Assembly (NCBI GenBank): GCA_902510815.1
Contig: CABXDI010000001.1
Span: 1-64,000, forward strand
Reading direction: 5' to 3'
DNA from: an uncultured Verrucomicrobiota bacterium
Lineage (GTDB): Bacteria > Verrucomicrobiota > Verrucomicrobiia > Verrucomicrobiales > DEV007
DNA: 64,000 nt
A program made the translations under genes and the position numbers. The stretch's first letter is position 1. Each line of letters begins with the position of its first letter. Under the pieces are notes generated by a model. That model saw only the letters and a program-made list of their open reading frames with translations, was not told where the DNA came from and did no database searches. This document shows, one piece after another, positions 36,473 to 46,429 of this stretch.

Positions 36473-38564
36473 TACTATCTGAAACCTCCCCCAATTTAGT
36501 CTGGTAACGGTCTTTGACTTCCTGGACTTCAGGGAACTTCTTACCAGTTTTTTTGGCATCAAGCGTTTCTTCCTTCATTTCTTCATCAACCCAATACACA
36601 TAACTCTCCATAGGAACATAAACCTTTGGAGGAGAGAACTCCGTAAATTCACAATTTGGCCAACGCAACCATCGCCAACAACCAACTCTCGAAAATTCTG
36701 TCATATATCCAGGAACATAAACCCCAGAGTCATGGATAATTTGCTGCATTTCATGAGCAGTGCTTTCTAATTCATCTTCACTTGTTGCATTCCTGTATGC
36801 AACAGCCAATTGATCCATTCTATCGTCTTTAAATGAAAAAACATTATTAGTATTTGGCTTCAAGTTTCCTTTACTATCATAGGCATTATTAGAATGAAAA
36901 TACTCATAGAAACGAGGATATGGAGGACGAAATCCCCAAGCAGAAAAAACAACTTGATGCTCCTTGGCCATTTCCTTTTTATAGACAACAGTGTGATCAA
37001 GCCCATCTAAGATAAAATCTAATCCAGCTTTTTTCGCCTCTTCTTTTAATATACCCATCATCTTTTCTCTAACTGGAATCCTGGAATAAGTAAGTACAAT
37101 TTCTAATCTCTTACCATCAGAGTTTCTTAGAATACCATCATCTCCCTCTTCAGAATAACCGGCTTTTTTAAAGTATTCTTTAGCTTTAGAAACTGAAAAA
37201 GGCTTAGCAGAAATATCAGGGTTATCAAATCTTCCATAGCCTTTCGTCCAACCAGGCAAACGGGCAGCATCACCACGAAAAATTACATCAATTACTTTTT
37301 GCCAATTAGTGGCATGGTTAATACCAAGCCTAACGTCAAGGTTATCTAGAGGAGATATCGCTGAATTAATATAAAGAGACCAAGGAATTCTAGGATACTG
37401 GTTATACCATGTATAGCGCTCGACATATCCATCGAATACCGGCTCCATTTCAGATTTCTCGTACCAGTACTCAGGTAAAGAAATTGGAAAATAATCTAGC
37501 TCCCCTGCTCTAAAAAGTTCCCAAGCCTTAGAAAGGTCTCTGACCACAGTGTAACGAATCTTGTCAGTGTTAAAGCGATATTGGTAAAACTTTTTATCCT
37601 TCGCCCACCAATTCTTATCTCTACTTAAAGTTATCGATACACCTTTCACTATATCCTCATCTTTCACCGTATAGGCTGCAGTAGTGGGTGGAACAAGCCA
37701 CTGATATCTATCCTTATAATCAGGGCCATAATCTTTATAGAAATGAGATGCCGAAGGAGGAATGCTGGCAAAATAAGGAATCTTAGGTTTGGGCTCGGGC
37801 AAGCTAATTGCCACGACATCTTCTCCAAAAACAGCTACTCTGGAAAATTGCTCTCTAAGGTATTGTTTAAACCAAGGTGTAACAACATTATCTGAGGCTC
37901 TGATATAAACGAACCATAAAAAGTCAACGGCCTTAACCGCTTCTCCATCATTATACTTAGCATCTGGATCTATTTTAAAATAGACTGTCTTTTTGTCATC
38001 ACCAATAGCCCATTCCTTGGCAACCCCAGGAATAACTGCCCCTGTCTCTGGATGAAGATCAATCAGACCAATTTCAATATTATCATAAAGCTCACCCCTA
38101 AAGGAATTATTCGAATTCGGCCCGAACGGTCTAATTGTTGGAGGAAAAGAAGTTATAAAATATCTAAATGCCCCACCTTTCTTTGATGAGGGATCCCCAA
38201 TCTCGGGTTGTTCTTGCCCATTTTCCCAATTGAGATTTTCCGGCAATTCCGACGAGGATAAAAGAGCAATATAATCACCAAGATTTTGCCTAGAAGTAAA
38301 CCGGTTGAGTTCTTTTTTCTTTTCAATAATTTGATCTTCTATTTTTTTCTTAGCCTCTTCATCTGTCGATTCTTTTAGACTGGATTCTAGTTCTTCAAGA
38401 GCAGAGCTGACTGAAGTAACTTGCTCATTAAGCCAGTCACTAATGTATTCGTTATAGCGTGGATACCACGCATCAAAATCCGCGGAGCCACTAACCACAC
38501 TCTCCTCCTGCGCACATGAGCAGAAAAAGAATAAAGTGAAGGGCAGTAATACTAGTAAGCGCAT
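36465..38564 (-). CDS. yejA: Peptide ABC transporter substrate-binding lipoprotein (YejA-like)
   Basis: Solute-binding protein family 5, 699 aa. ATG at 38562-38564 is chosen because it opens directly into a lipoprotein signal (RLLVLLPFTLFFFCSC) and leaves 10 nt after yejE; the alternative GTG at 38615 overlaps yejE. Residues ~40-85 form a charged helical segment absent from typical members. The SBP_bac_5 core includes SSKKGGAFRYF, LYDNIEIGLIDLHPETGAVI, PGVAKEWAIGDDKKTVYFKI and AKYNDGEAVKAVDFLW. It follows two permeases, whereas the E. coli order is yejABEF. Peptides are the likely substrate. Confidence 0.9.
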   Translation of the reverse strand: MRLLVLLPFTLFFFCSCAQEESVVSGSADFDAWYPRYNEYISDWLNEQVTSVSSALEELESSLKESTDEEAKKKIEDQIIEKKKELNRFTSRQNLGDYIALLSSSELPENLNWENGQEQPEIGDPSSKKGGAFRYFITSFPPTIRPFGPNSNNSFRGELYDNIEIGLIDLHPETGAVIPGVAKEWAIGDDKKTVYFKIDPDAKYNDGEAVKAVDFLWFVYIRASDNVVTPWFKQYLREQFSRVAVFGEDVVAISLPEPKPKIPYFASIPPSASHFYKDYGPDYKDRYQWLVPPTTAAYTVKDEDIVKGVSITLSRDKNWWAKDKKFYQYRFNTDKIRYTVVRDLSKAWELFRAGELDYFPISLPEYWYEKSEMEPVFDGYVERYTWYNQYPRIPWSLYINSAISPLDNLDVRLGINHATNWQKVIDVIFRGDAARLPGWTKGYGRFDNPDISAKPFSVSKAKEYFKKAGYSEEGDDGILRNSDGKRLEIVLTYSRIPVREKMMGILKEEAKKAGLDFILDGLDHTVVYKKEMAKEHQVVFSAWGFRPPYPRFYEYFHSNNAYDSKGNLKPNTNNVFSFKDDRMDQLAVAYRNATSEDELESTAHEMQQIIHDSGVYVPGYMTEFSRVGCWRWLRWPNCEFTEFSPPKVYVPMESYVYWVDEEMKEETLDAKKTGKKFPEVQEVKDRYQTKLGEVSDSNE

Positions 38565-38574
38565 ATTAAAATTT

Positions 38575-40146
38575 TTAACGATAATAGCTAAATTTCTTTG
38601 GATCGAATGCCTCACGAACAGCCTCCCCTATGAAGGTGATTAAAATTAGCAACCCAACGAGCACCATGAAAGCTGAAGTCACTAACCAAGGAGCCGCCAA
38701 GTTTTCCAAACCATCTCGAAGTAATTGCCCCCAAGTCGCATACTTTGCAGGCAATCCAAACCCCAAATAATCAAGAGAAGTTAGCGAAAGAATAAGGCTC
38801 GATACAGAGAAAGGAACAAGTGTAATCACAATAGCAATAGAGTTTGGGAGCAAATGCCTAAATAAAATGCGTGGAGTCGAGGCCCCTATAACTCTACTGG
38901 CAGCAATATAATCACGTTGCTTTTCCTTAAGCGCAGAGGTTCGCATAAGATAAGTCATCCCCATCCATCCAAAGAGTAAAAGAATAAAAAGAATCATCCA
39001 AAGTCCTGCGGATTCTTTTAATTTTTCAGGGACTGCAGTACTAGCAATCATAACTACAAAAAGAAAGGGTATGTTAGAAAGAATCTCAATAATCCGTTGA
39101 AGAATAATATCAAACCACCCAGCAAAAAAACCCATTAAAAGCCCAATACTAACACCAAGAATATAAACCAAAGGAATATAAACAATGGCAGCCTTAAAAT
39201 TGACCTGAAGCCCCCCAAAAAGATAAGCTACCACATCATAATCTCTAGAATTTGTGCCTAAAAAATGCCGTTGATCCTTTTCATAACTGGGCGGTGATGG
39301 CGCATAGTGCACCTCCCTAACAGTGCTGGATTTTTTCGCCAGAAAGTCTTTTTGATTACCTGCACCATTCCAAGATTCAGATCCACTAACAAGCTTACCT
39401 TCGACATACTTTGCTCCGTAAACCCTAGCTCCTTCCTCATCCCAGCCATCTGCAGGCCCGTCCTTGATTCCATTACGATAGCGAAAACGTAAATGTTTCC
39501 GCTCAGGTTTATTAATGTCATATAATTTCGAAGCTAGGCCTGAGAAAGGTTTGCCACTTTTCATTAAAATACCACTCTCACTATTCAAGGGTTTTGAAAT
39601 TGCCGGCACTGTATCTCCTGTTGGTGCATAACCAATCAGAGGCATTATCACAGATAGGTCGTTATCAATTTCTGCCTGCTCCTTCAATTTTCTATAGTCA
39701 GCTGGAGCCTGTCCCTCATCACCTTCCAAACCAAAAATCTCACCCTTTTCGGAATCACGTGTTAAAGCTGGAAAATAGTTTTTCCCATTGTACTTAACTA
39801 GCAGAGCTTCATTACCTACAATCAAATGATCAAGAGAAGCGAAAGCTCCTAGCACGATTACAATCCAGAGAGAAAGGTAACCACGCCGAATCGATTTAAA
39901 TCTCTCAATTCTACGAATAGTCATCGGTGTAAACCTCAATCCAGAATTAAATTTAGCAGTCATTAAACCGCCAAAAACAAAAAGTAAAAACATACAAAAC
40001 CACCCGAACCATGGATTAAGAAAATTAACTTCCCGAGCAAGATTAAATGGGAATCGAACAGTAGGTAACTCCAACTGGAAATATTCCCCAATACATCCAA
40101 TAATAGCAATCAAGCATATAAATGGTCCTATTAGTTTTGCTTTCAT
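38575..40146 (-). CDS. yejE: Peptide ABC transporter permease (YejE-like) with large insertion
   Basis: 523 aa; E. coli YejE is near 340 aa. Hydrophobic segments lie at about 5-22, 47-62 and 90-105. A soluble, presumably periplasmic region of about 190 residues (~108-298) follows. It contains a MORN/YwqK-like stretch (~195-262: FRYRNGIKDGPADGW, EEGARVYGAKYVEGKL). The permease core begins at HFLGTNSRDYDVVAYLFGG. The EAA loop has REYIAA-type sequence (QRDYIAASRVIGASTPRILFRHLLPN). Ends LDYLGFGLPAKYATWGQLLRDG and KKFSYYR. It starts 3 nt after the yejB stop. Confidence 0.9.
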   Translation of the reverse strand: MKAKLIGPFICLIAIIGCIGEYFQLELPTVRFPFNLAREVNFLNPWFGWFCMFLLFVFGGLMTAKFNSGLRFTPMTIRRIERFKSIRRGYLSLWIVIVLGAFASLDHLIVGNEALLVKYNGKNYFPALTRDSEKGEIFGLEGDEGQAPADYRKLKEQAEIDNDLSVIMPLIGYAPTGDTVPAISKPLNSESGILMKSGKPFSGLASKLYDINKPERKHLRFRYRNGIKDGPADGWDEEGARVYGAKYVEGKLVSGSESWNGAGNQKDFLAKKSSTVREVHYAPSPPSYEKDQRHFLGTNSRDYDVVAYLFGGLQVNFKAAIVYIPLVYILGVSIGLLMGFFAGWFDIILQRIIEILSNIPFLFVVMIASTAVPEKLKESAGLWMILFILLLFGWMGMTYLMRTSALKEKQRDYIAASRVIGASTPRILFRHLLPNSIAIVITLVPFSVSSLILSLTSLDYLGFGLPAKYATWGQLLRDGLENLAAPWLVTSAFMVLVGLLILITFIGEAVREAFDPKKFSYYR

Positions 40147-40149
40147 TAT

Positions 40150-41514
40150 CTACTTAAATTTTACCCGAGGATCAATAAGGGCAACGATGATATCTGATAA
40201 TATATTACCAATAAGGAGTAAAGTTGCAGCGATTGTAAGAGTGCCCATAATAACCGGTGTATCCCGACCCAAAAGCGCTTGATATTGAAGGAGACCAAAG
40301 CCTTGAATGTCAAATACAGACTCAACAAGAATACTACCACCAACAATAATAGTGATGAGTTGACCCATCGTAGAAGCAATTGGAATAATAGAATTTCTGA
40401 AGGCGTGTCTAAAAACTGCTTTTCTGAAACTTACTCCCTTAGCAACAGCGGTCCGGACATAATCAGTAGCTAAATTTTCCATTAAATTGTTTTTCATCAT
40501 CATGGTAAGCCAAGCGAAACCACCAACAATATAGCAAGTCAAAGGGAGTATAGTATGGTGAGCTAGATCAATAATTTTTTCTAAGATTCCCATCTCAGAA
40601 AAGTTTGTGCTAGTGAGACCAAAGAGTGGAAAATAACCTCCTCTAGCTCCTAGATAAATAAGCATCACCGCACCCAGAGCAAATCCGGGTATAGCATATC
40701 CAACAAAAATTAATACGGAACTCAAATTATCAATGACAGTTCTATGTTTAATCGCTTTCAAGATACCTAACGGAAGAGAGATTCCATAAGTAATGAAAGC
40801 AGTAAGAAGACCAAAATAAAGAGCAATGGGGATCCTTTCTTTTATAAGAGACCAAACAGAATCACCAAAGTTAGCAGAGGCTCCAAGTTGCCCTTGCAGA
40901 AGACCTGAAAATTTTTTCTTATAGGCAACAACACGATCATCATAGTTTTGCGGAGCATTCTTTTTTTCTTTCCCATATCGCCTTGCCCACCTCTCCTTAC
41001 GATCTTCTACGGTTTCTATTCTGAACTGCCAACCATCCTTCTTTACCCAATCTTCAGGCTCCATTCTAGAATTAACAAGCTCAGTCTCTTTAACTATCCT
41101 TTTTTCTCTAGTCACTTTAATTTGCCGACCATCTTGAGACAAAACTATCAGCACTTCATTTTCGGGGTCTTTGATAAGATCACCGCCACCTATCTTATCA
41201 CCTCCTAAAGAGCTAAATTCTGCCTTACTAATTGATCTCTCCCTCGGCATAAGTCCTAGCCACTGAAAATATGAAATAATCATTTTTTTATCGTACCCAT
41301 ATTCTTCCTCAAGCTTTTCAATCTGTTCCTCATTCATTCCTCCAGACATTTGGCCTCCAGAAGAATTTGCTCCCTCTGATGCTTTCTGAGCCTCTTCAAG
41401 AAAATGCTCAATAGGTCCACCAGGAACGATCCTAGTAATAATAAATACAATTAAAGTCACTCCCAACAAAGTTGGGGGGATGAGCAAGAAACGCCTAATA
41501 AAGTAATCTCTCAT
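40150..41514 (-). CDS. yejB: Peptide ABC transporter permease (YejB-like)
   Basis: 454 aa from ATG 41512-41514, which gives the normal family start MRDYFIRRFLLIPPTLLGVT. An in-frame ATG at 41562 would add 16 polar residues before TM1. After TM1 come the PGGPIEHFLEEA segment and a Gly/Ser linker with EEYGYDKKM, as in YejB. A ~100-residue charged insertion follows, of unknown fold (~90-195, SISKAEFSSLGGDKIGGGDL onward). The core has FGLLTAFITYGISLPLGILKA, VGYAIPGFALGAV and an EAA loop TDYVRTAVAKGVSFRKAVFRHAFRN. First gene of the operon, divergent from the oppA-like gene. Confidence 0.9.
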   Translation of the reverse strand: MRDYFIRRFLLIPPTLLGVTLIVFIITRIVPGGPIEHFLEEAQKASEGANSSGGQMSGGMNEEQIEKLEEEYGYDKKMIISYFQWLGLMPRERSISKAEFSSLGGDKIGGGDLIKDPENEVLIVLSQDGRQIKVTREKRIVKETELVNSRMEPEDWVKKDGWQFRIETVEDRKERWARRYGKEKKNAPQNYDDRVVAYKKKFSGLLQGQLGASANFGDSVWSLIKERIPIALYFGLLTAFITYGISLPLGILKAIKHRTVIDNLSSVLIFVGYAIPGFALGAVMLIYLGARGGYFPLFGLTSTNFSEMGILEKIIDLAHHTILPLTCYIVGGFAWLTMMMKNNLMENLATDYVRTAVAKGVSFRKAVFRHAFRNSIIPIASTMGQLITIIVGGSILVESVFDIQGFGLLQYQALLGRDTPVIMGTLTIAATLLLIGNILSDIIVALIDPRVKFK

Positions 41515-41629
41515 CAATTTTGAAAATATGATCCTATCGGGCGAGCCTGAAGGATCAACCATTTTTATTTAGCATCTAAATGAATAAAAGGGCGTGACCT
41601 TAGGCCAAAGTGGGTTCAAAATCTACCTG

Positions 41630-43528
41630 ATGCGCCTTCTGTTAATATTTTTAGCCACATTAGCTGCCCTTGTTATGAGCAGCTGTGACAATAATCAGAC
41701 GGCAGTTGATAAGGCGACTGATGAGGGAATCCTTATCATGGGAAACACTTCTGAGCCGAAAGGTCTAGACCCTCACATCGTAAGTGGAGTCCTTGAAAAT
41801 AATGTTATCAGAGCTTTGTTCGAAGGTTTAGTCGTAGAACATCCATCAAAGGATGGGGTCGCCTTACCTGGAATGGCAGAAAAATGGTACCCTAAAAATC
41901 CCGACAAACCTGACGAATGGATATTCGAACTTCGAAAGGATGCCCAATGGTCCGATGGAACTCCGATAACTGCTGAAGATTTTATCTTCTCTTTCAGGCG
42001 AATACTCACTCCTGCACTGGCATCAGATTATTCATTCATGCTTTACTATATTAGAGATGCAGAACCATATCATAAATCCCAACGGACCTATTTACTGTGT
42101 CGTAACATAGCCCCTTTCAAAGATAACTGGAAAATACTCAAGGAAGTAGATCTTGGGCCTAACGGAGAATCTGAATTGGACTTCAATAAAAAAGGAATAG
42201 ATCACTTAAACACTAAAGAACTTATAGAACTTAAAAATAACCCATCCCTTTTTGATTGGCCTAATAATATATCAGATGAAATACGTACGGTTATAATAAA
42301 TAAGAATCTTGAGTTTGCTAAAAGCGGGAAATCACTTTGGGAATTAATTAACTTTGGGGCCTCTGCTGAAGATCCTCATACGCTCAAAGTTAAACTCAAT
42401 TCGCCAATCCCTTTCCTTCCAGAAATCACCAAACATTACACTTGGTTCCCGGTACCAAGACACGCCCTAGAAAAATATGGGAAAGAAAAAGTTTGGGAAC
42501 GAATACCTGAATGGACATATCCAGAAAACATTATCACCAATGGAGCATTTATTCTCAGCTCTTGGAAATTTAATGAACACATTGAAGTAAAGAGAAACCC
42601 AAAGTACTGGGATGCTGGAAATGTAGGTATAAATGGCATTAGATACTTACCAATTTCTAACCTCTATACTGAAGACCGCATGTACTTTGATGGTCAAATG
42701 CATCTCACTTACTCACTTGCCCCAGAACTCATCAAGTACTCGAGAGAAAGATATCCAAACGAAGTACGCAATGAACTCTATTTAGGAACTTATTTCATTC
42801 GCACAAATGTTACCCGAAAACCATTTACTGATCCGAGAGTGCGGATTGCATTTTCCAAAGCTATGAACCAAGAAGCTCTCATTGAAAATGTACTCAAAGG
42901 CGGTCAAAAACCTGCAGGCGGACTAGTTCCTCCATTTGGAGAATACAAAGCAAATGACTCAGTCGGATTCGATCCTGAAGGCGCAAGAAAACTACTAGCT
43001 GAAGCAGGTTTTCCAGGAGGAGAAGGCCTGCCGGACATTGAGTTTCTTACCACTGATAAGGAAACAGCCAAAGCGATGGCAGAAGCACTCCAAGCAATGT
43101 GGAAACAAAATCTGGGAGCAAATGTTAAAATCAAACAAATGGAATGGACCTCGTATATCACCACTATGTTTGAAAAAAATTATGATCTTGCAGCAGGAGG
43201 ATGGATCGGAGACTACTTAGATCCTCTAACTTTCTTAGACATGTGGATGAAAGATGGAGGTAACAATAGAACAGGTTGGCATAGCCCCGAATTTGAAGCC
43301 CTCCTTAAAAAAGCTGCTGACACCGGAAACCCTGAAGCTCGTTATCGTATCCTCGAAGAAGCGGAAAGTCTTTTCTTATCGGAAAGACCAATTCTTCCCC
43401 TTTACTGGTACACGAGAAATTATCTTATCCACCAAGATCTCAAGGGGTGGAACCCTCTCATACTTGACAACCATCCTTACAAGTTCCTGAAACTTGAGCG
43501 GAATCAGAACAATAGATCTGAAAAATAA
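41630..43528 (+). CDS. oppA: Oligopeptide ABC transporter substrate-binding lipoprotein (OppA-like)
   Basis: 632 aa from ATG 41630, which opens into a lipoprotein signal (LLLIFLATLAALVMSSC, lipobox MSSC). The GTG at 41594 is less likely. Family 5 motifs: PKGLDPHIVSGVLENNVIRA, FELRKDAQWSDGTPITAEDF, VRIAFSKAMNQEALIENVLKG and NYDLAAGGWIGDYLDPLTFL. An extra segment (~155-235) makes it longer than E. coli OppA (543 aa precursor). First gene of a five-gene plus-strand operon with two permeases and two ATPases. It shares a short divergent promoter region with yejB. Confidence 0.92.
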   Translation: MRLLLIFLATLAALVMSSCDNNQTAVDKATDEGILIMGNTSEPKGLDPHIVSGVLENNVIRALFEGLVVEHPSKDGVALPGMAEKWYPKNPDKPDEWIFELRKDAQWSDGTPITAEDFIFSFRRILTPALASDYSFMLYYIRDAEPYHKSQRTYLLCRNIAPFKDNWKILKEVDLGPNGESELDFNKKGIDHLNTKELIELKNNPSLFDWPNNISDEIRTVIINKNLEFAKSGKSLWELINFGASAEDPHTLKVKLNSPIPFLPEITKHYTWFPVPRHALEKYGKEKVWERIPEWTYPENIITNGAFILSSWKFNEHIEVKRNPKYWDAGNVGINGIRYLPISNLYTEDRMYFDGQMHLTYSLAPELIKYSRERYPNEVRNELYLGTYFIRTNVTRKPFTDPRVRIAFSKAMNQEALIENVLKGGQKPAGGLVPPFGEYKANDSVGFDPEGARKLLAEAGFPGGEGLPDIEFLTTDKETAKAMAEALQAMWKQNLGANVKIKQMEWTSYITTMFEKNYDLAAGGWIGDYLDPLTFLDMWMKDGGNNRTGWHSPEFEALLKKAADTGNPEARYRILEEAESLFLSERPILPLYWYTRNYLIHQDLKGWNPLILDNHPYKFLKLERNQNNRSEK

Positions 43529-43537
43529 ATAACGATC

Positions 43538-44467
43538 ATGCTTCGCTTCATTATTAATCGTTTATTACAAGGACTTCTAGTCCTCTTCGCCTTATATACG
43601 ATCACATTCTTTCTTGCCAAGGCGATGCCAGGCGAACCGTTCACGACTGAAAAGAACATTTCAGAAGAAGCCAAAGCTTACCAGCGCGCAATTTACGGAC
43701 TAGACAAAAGCTTATTTGAACAATATCTCCGCTACCCAATTAACATTTTAACGAAGGGTTCTTTCGCCCTTTCAACTAGTAAAGGAAGACCTGTAGAAGA
43801 CATTATCGCACAATCCTTTCCCAACTCACTCATCTTAGGGCTAAGCGCTCTCGGCATCGCTATCTGTATTGGCGTTCCTCTGGGAGTAATTTCAGCAATC
43901 CGAAAGAACAGTTGGGTTGACTGGGGGGCAATGTCCATTGCCATGATCGGGATTTGCGTTCCTGCGTTTACAGTGGGGCCATTACTTCAAATATATATTG
44001 CTTCACACCTACCAGGCCTGAAAGTTGCAGGATGGGGCAGCCCTGCAGACATTATACTTCCAGCACTAACACTCGGTCTGACCACTGCAGCCTACCTCGC
44101 ACGACTAACCCGTGGTGGCATGCTTGAGATCCTCTCGCAAGACTTTATAAGAACGGCAAAAGCGAAAGGTGTTCCATCCAATAAATTAATTACAAAGCAC
44201 GCACTCCGTGGAGGACTATTACCAGCGATTGCTTTCATAGGGCCTTCGTTTGCTGCTCTCATTAGTGGATCATTCATTGTTGAAACAATTTTTCAGGTCC
44301 CAGGAATGGGACAACACTTCGTTAATGCAGTCATTGCACGAGACGAATTTTTACTTCTCGGGGTAGCTTTATTTTTTGGCTTCCTAATTGTCATTATGAA
44401 TCTGGCCGCTGATATTCTGACCGGGATTATGGATCCAAGGGTACGACTCGGCTCAAATCAAAAATAA
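43538..44467 (+). CDS. oppB: Oligopeptide ABC transporter permease OppB-like
   Basis: 309 aa, six membrane segments. N-terminus LRFIINRLLQGLLVLFALYT is the family start, and GEPFTTEKNISEEA is the conserved periplasmic loop after TM1. The EAA motif QDFIRTAKAKGVPSNKLITKHALRG contacts the ATPases. The end GIMDPRVRLG is typical of OppB/DppB. 9 nt after oppA; the next permease starts 17 nt downstream. Confidence 0.94.
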   Translation: MLRFIINRLLQGLLVLFALYTITFFLAKAMPGEPFTTEKNISEEAKAYQRAIYGLDKSLFEQYLRYPINILTKGSFALSTSKGRPVEDIIAQSFPNSLILGLSALGIAICIGVPLGVISAIRKNSWVDWGAMSIAMIGICVPAFTVGPLLQIYIASHLPGLKVAGWGSPADIILPALTLGLTTAAYLARLTRGGMLEILSQDFIRTAKAKGVPSNKLITKHALRGGLLPAIAFIGPSFAALISGSFIVETIFQVPGMGQHFVNAVIARDEFLLLGVALFFGFLIVIMNLAADILTGIMDPRVRLGSNQK

Positions 44468-44484
44468 CCTAACACACAAAACTA

Positions 44485-45429
44485 ATGACTAATCAGATTA
44501 CGGATACGGAGGCGGGAACATCGCTCTGGAAAGATTCCTGGTTACGGATGCGTAAGAATAGGATCGCCGTTGCGAGCATCATTGTATTTTCGATTACCTG
44601 CTTTTTCTGTTTCATAGTCGCCTGGTTCTGCAAAGACCCTAACCAAGTCAACCTAGCCAATAAATTTAGTGGTCCCAGTTCAGAGCACTGGATCGGGACA
44701 GACGCTTTAGGACGAGACCTTTTCTCACGAATTCTCTACGGAGGACAGGTTTCAATATTGGTCGGACTTATTGCAACAACCGTGTCAGTCACTATCGGAA
44801 TTATTTACGGTGCCTTAGCAGGATTCTTTGGAGGAAAGATAGACTCAATCATGATGCGAGTCGTTGACACTTTGTTTTCCATTCCCTTTCTAATGATTGT
44901 TATTGTTTTACAGGCTGTTCTTTCTGAATGGTCACGTGAAACGTCTGTATGGATTGTGAGCAACCTAAATTGGGACAAGGGATTCACTGACAGAATCACT
45001 AACGTACTACCTTTATTCTTCGCTCTAGGGCTCTTAGGATGGTTAACCTTAGCACGAATTGTTAGAGCACAAGTAATGAGTCTTAAGGAACGTGAGTTCG
45101 TAGAGGCAGCTACTTCGCTTGGACTCACCAAGTTGACTGTTCTTTTTCGTCACATCATTCCGAATACTCTTGGACCAACTGTTGTCTACGCAACGCTATC
45201 TGTTCCAGGATTCATCATGTACGAAGCAACTCTCTCTTATCTAGGTCTTGGAGTAGAATCACCTAACAGTTCTTGGGGAATATTAATTAAGGAAGGAGCC
45301 AATTATCTCGAGACAAACTCTCAGCTTTTAATCTTTCCTGGTATTATTTTCTCAATAACTTTATTTGCATTAAACTTTCTTGGAGACGGGCTCAGAGACG
45401 CTCTAGACGTAAGAGCCTCAAAAGATTAA
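44485..45429 (+). CDS. oppC: Oligopeptide ABC transporter permease OppC-like
   Basis: 314 aa. N-terminal cytoplasmic segment LWKDSWLRMRKNRIAVASII, then TM1. HWIGTDALGRDLFSRILYGG is the signature loop. The EAA motif REFVEAATSLGLTKLTVLFRHIIPN is present, and the C-terminus is LSYLGLGVESPNSSWGILIKEG ending GDGLRDALDVR. All are standard OppC/DppC features. It lies between oppB and oppD with short spacers (17 and 12 nt). Confidence 0.94.
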   Translation: MTNQITDTEAGTSLWKDSWLRMRKNRIAVASIIVFSITCFFCFIVAWFCKDPNQVNLANKFSGPSSEHWIGTDALGRDLFSRILYGGQVSILVGLIATTVSVTIGIIYGALAGFFGGKIDSIMMRVVDTLFSIPFLMIVIVLQAVLSEWSRETSVWIVSNLNWDKGFTDRITNVLPLFFALGLLGWLTLARIVRAQVMSLKEREFVEAATSLGLTKLTVLFRHIIPNTLGPTVVYATLSVPGFIMYEATLSYLGLGVESPNSSWGILIKEGANYLETNSQLLIFPGIIFSITLFALNFLGDGLRDALDVRASKD

Positions 45430-45441
45430 AAACAAAGAAAA

Positions 45442-46419
45442 ATGTCTCTCTTAGAAGTCAACAACCTAAAAACATACTTCCATACTCGTAACGGAATCGT
45501 GAGAGCCGTGGACGGCGTTTCATTCTCAGTCGACAAAGGAAAGACCATCGGCATTGTAGGCGAGTCAGGATCAGGAAAATCTGTCAGCTGTTACTCTCTT
45601 CTCGGATTACTTCCCATGCCCCCTGCAAAAATCGAAGAAGGTGAGGCGATTTTCGATAGATCCACAGATTTACTCAGCTGCGGTGAAAAGGTTCTGCGTA
45701 CGATTAGAGGAAAAAGAATCGGCATGATTTTTCAAGACCCGATGACCTCTCTTAATCCATATATGAGAATAGCAGATCAAATTATTGAGCCACTTTGCCT
45801 GCACATGAAAATGGATAAAGAAAAGGCATTAAAAAAAGCTATTCATTCCCTAGATGAAGTTGGCATACCTGAGCCGGATAACAGGATAAACATGTATCCC
45901 CATGAATTCTCAGGAGGAATGAGACAACGAGTAATGATAGCCATGGCGCTGATCACTAATCCAGAAATACTGATCGCTGACGAACCGACTACGGCGTTGG
46001 ATGTGACCATCCAAAAACAAATCTTAGATCTTATTCAGACGCGTCAAAAGGAATTAGGAACTGCAGTGATATTCATAACTCATGATCTTGCTGTCATTTC
46101 AGAAATCTGTGAAGAGGTCAACATTATGTACGCAGGTAGGATAGTTGAGAAAACAGATACGAAATCTCTCTTTAGAACTCCAAAGCACGCGTATACTCGG
46201 TCACTGTTGAAATCAATTCCAGCCAATCAAGTGAAGGGAGAAAAACTTTACACGATTCCGGGACTACCGCCTGACACCTCTCAAATAATTAGGGGTTGTG
46301 CTTTTAGAGAAAGAAATCAAATAGGTGACCAAAACCAATGCTTAACTAATTCAAGACCCGAATTTAAAGAAGTTGAACCTGGTCACTGGGTACAGAATTG
46401 TCCAGGTTGCCTATCATAA
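45442..46419 (+). CDS. oppD: Oligopeptide ABC transporter ATPase OppD-like
   Basis: 325 aa. Walker A GESGSGKSVSCYSLLGLLP, Q-loop MIFQDPMTSLNPYMRI, signature [20 protein letters not shown], Walker [20 protein letters not shown], switch VIFITHDLAVIS. The C-terminal oligopeptide-transporter extension carries the conserved Cys pattern GCAFRERNQIGDQNQC then HWVQNCPGC, which in relatives carries an Fe-S or metal site. It partners with the OppF-like gene immediately downstream (start 46430). Confidence 0.94.
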   Translation: MSLLEVNNLKTYFHTRNGIVRAVDGVSFSVDKGKTIGIVGESGSGKSVSCYSLLGLLPMPPAKIEEGEAIFDRSTDLLSCGEKVLRTIRGKRIGMIFQDPMTSLNPYMRIADQIIEPLCLHMKMDKEKALKKAIHSLDEVGIPEPDNRINMYPHEFSGGMRQRVMIAMALITNPEILIADEPTTALDVTIQKQILDLIQTRQKELGTAVIFITHDLAVISEICEEVNIMYAGRIVEKTDTKSLFRTPKHAYTRSLLKSIPANQVKGEKLYTIPGLPPDTSQIIRGCAFRERNQIGDQNQCLTNSRPEFKEVEPGHWVQNCPGCLS

Positions 46420-46429
46420 AATTCATATA

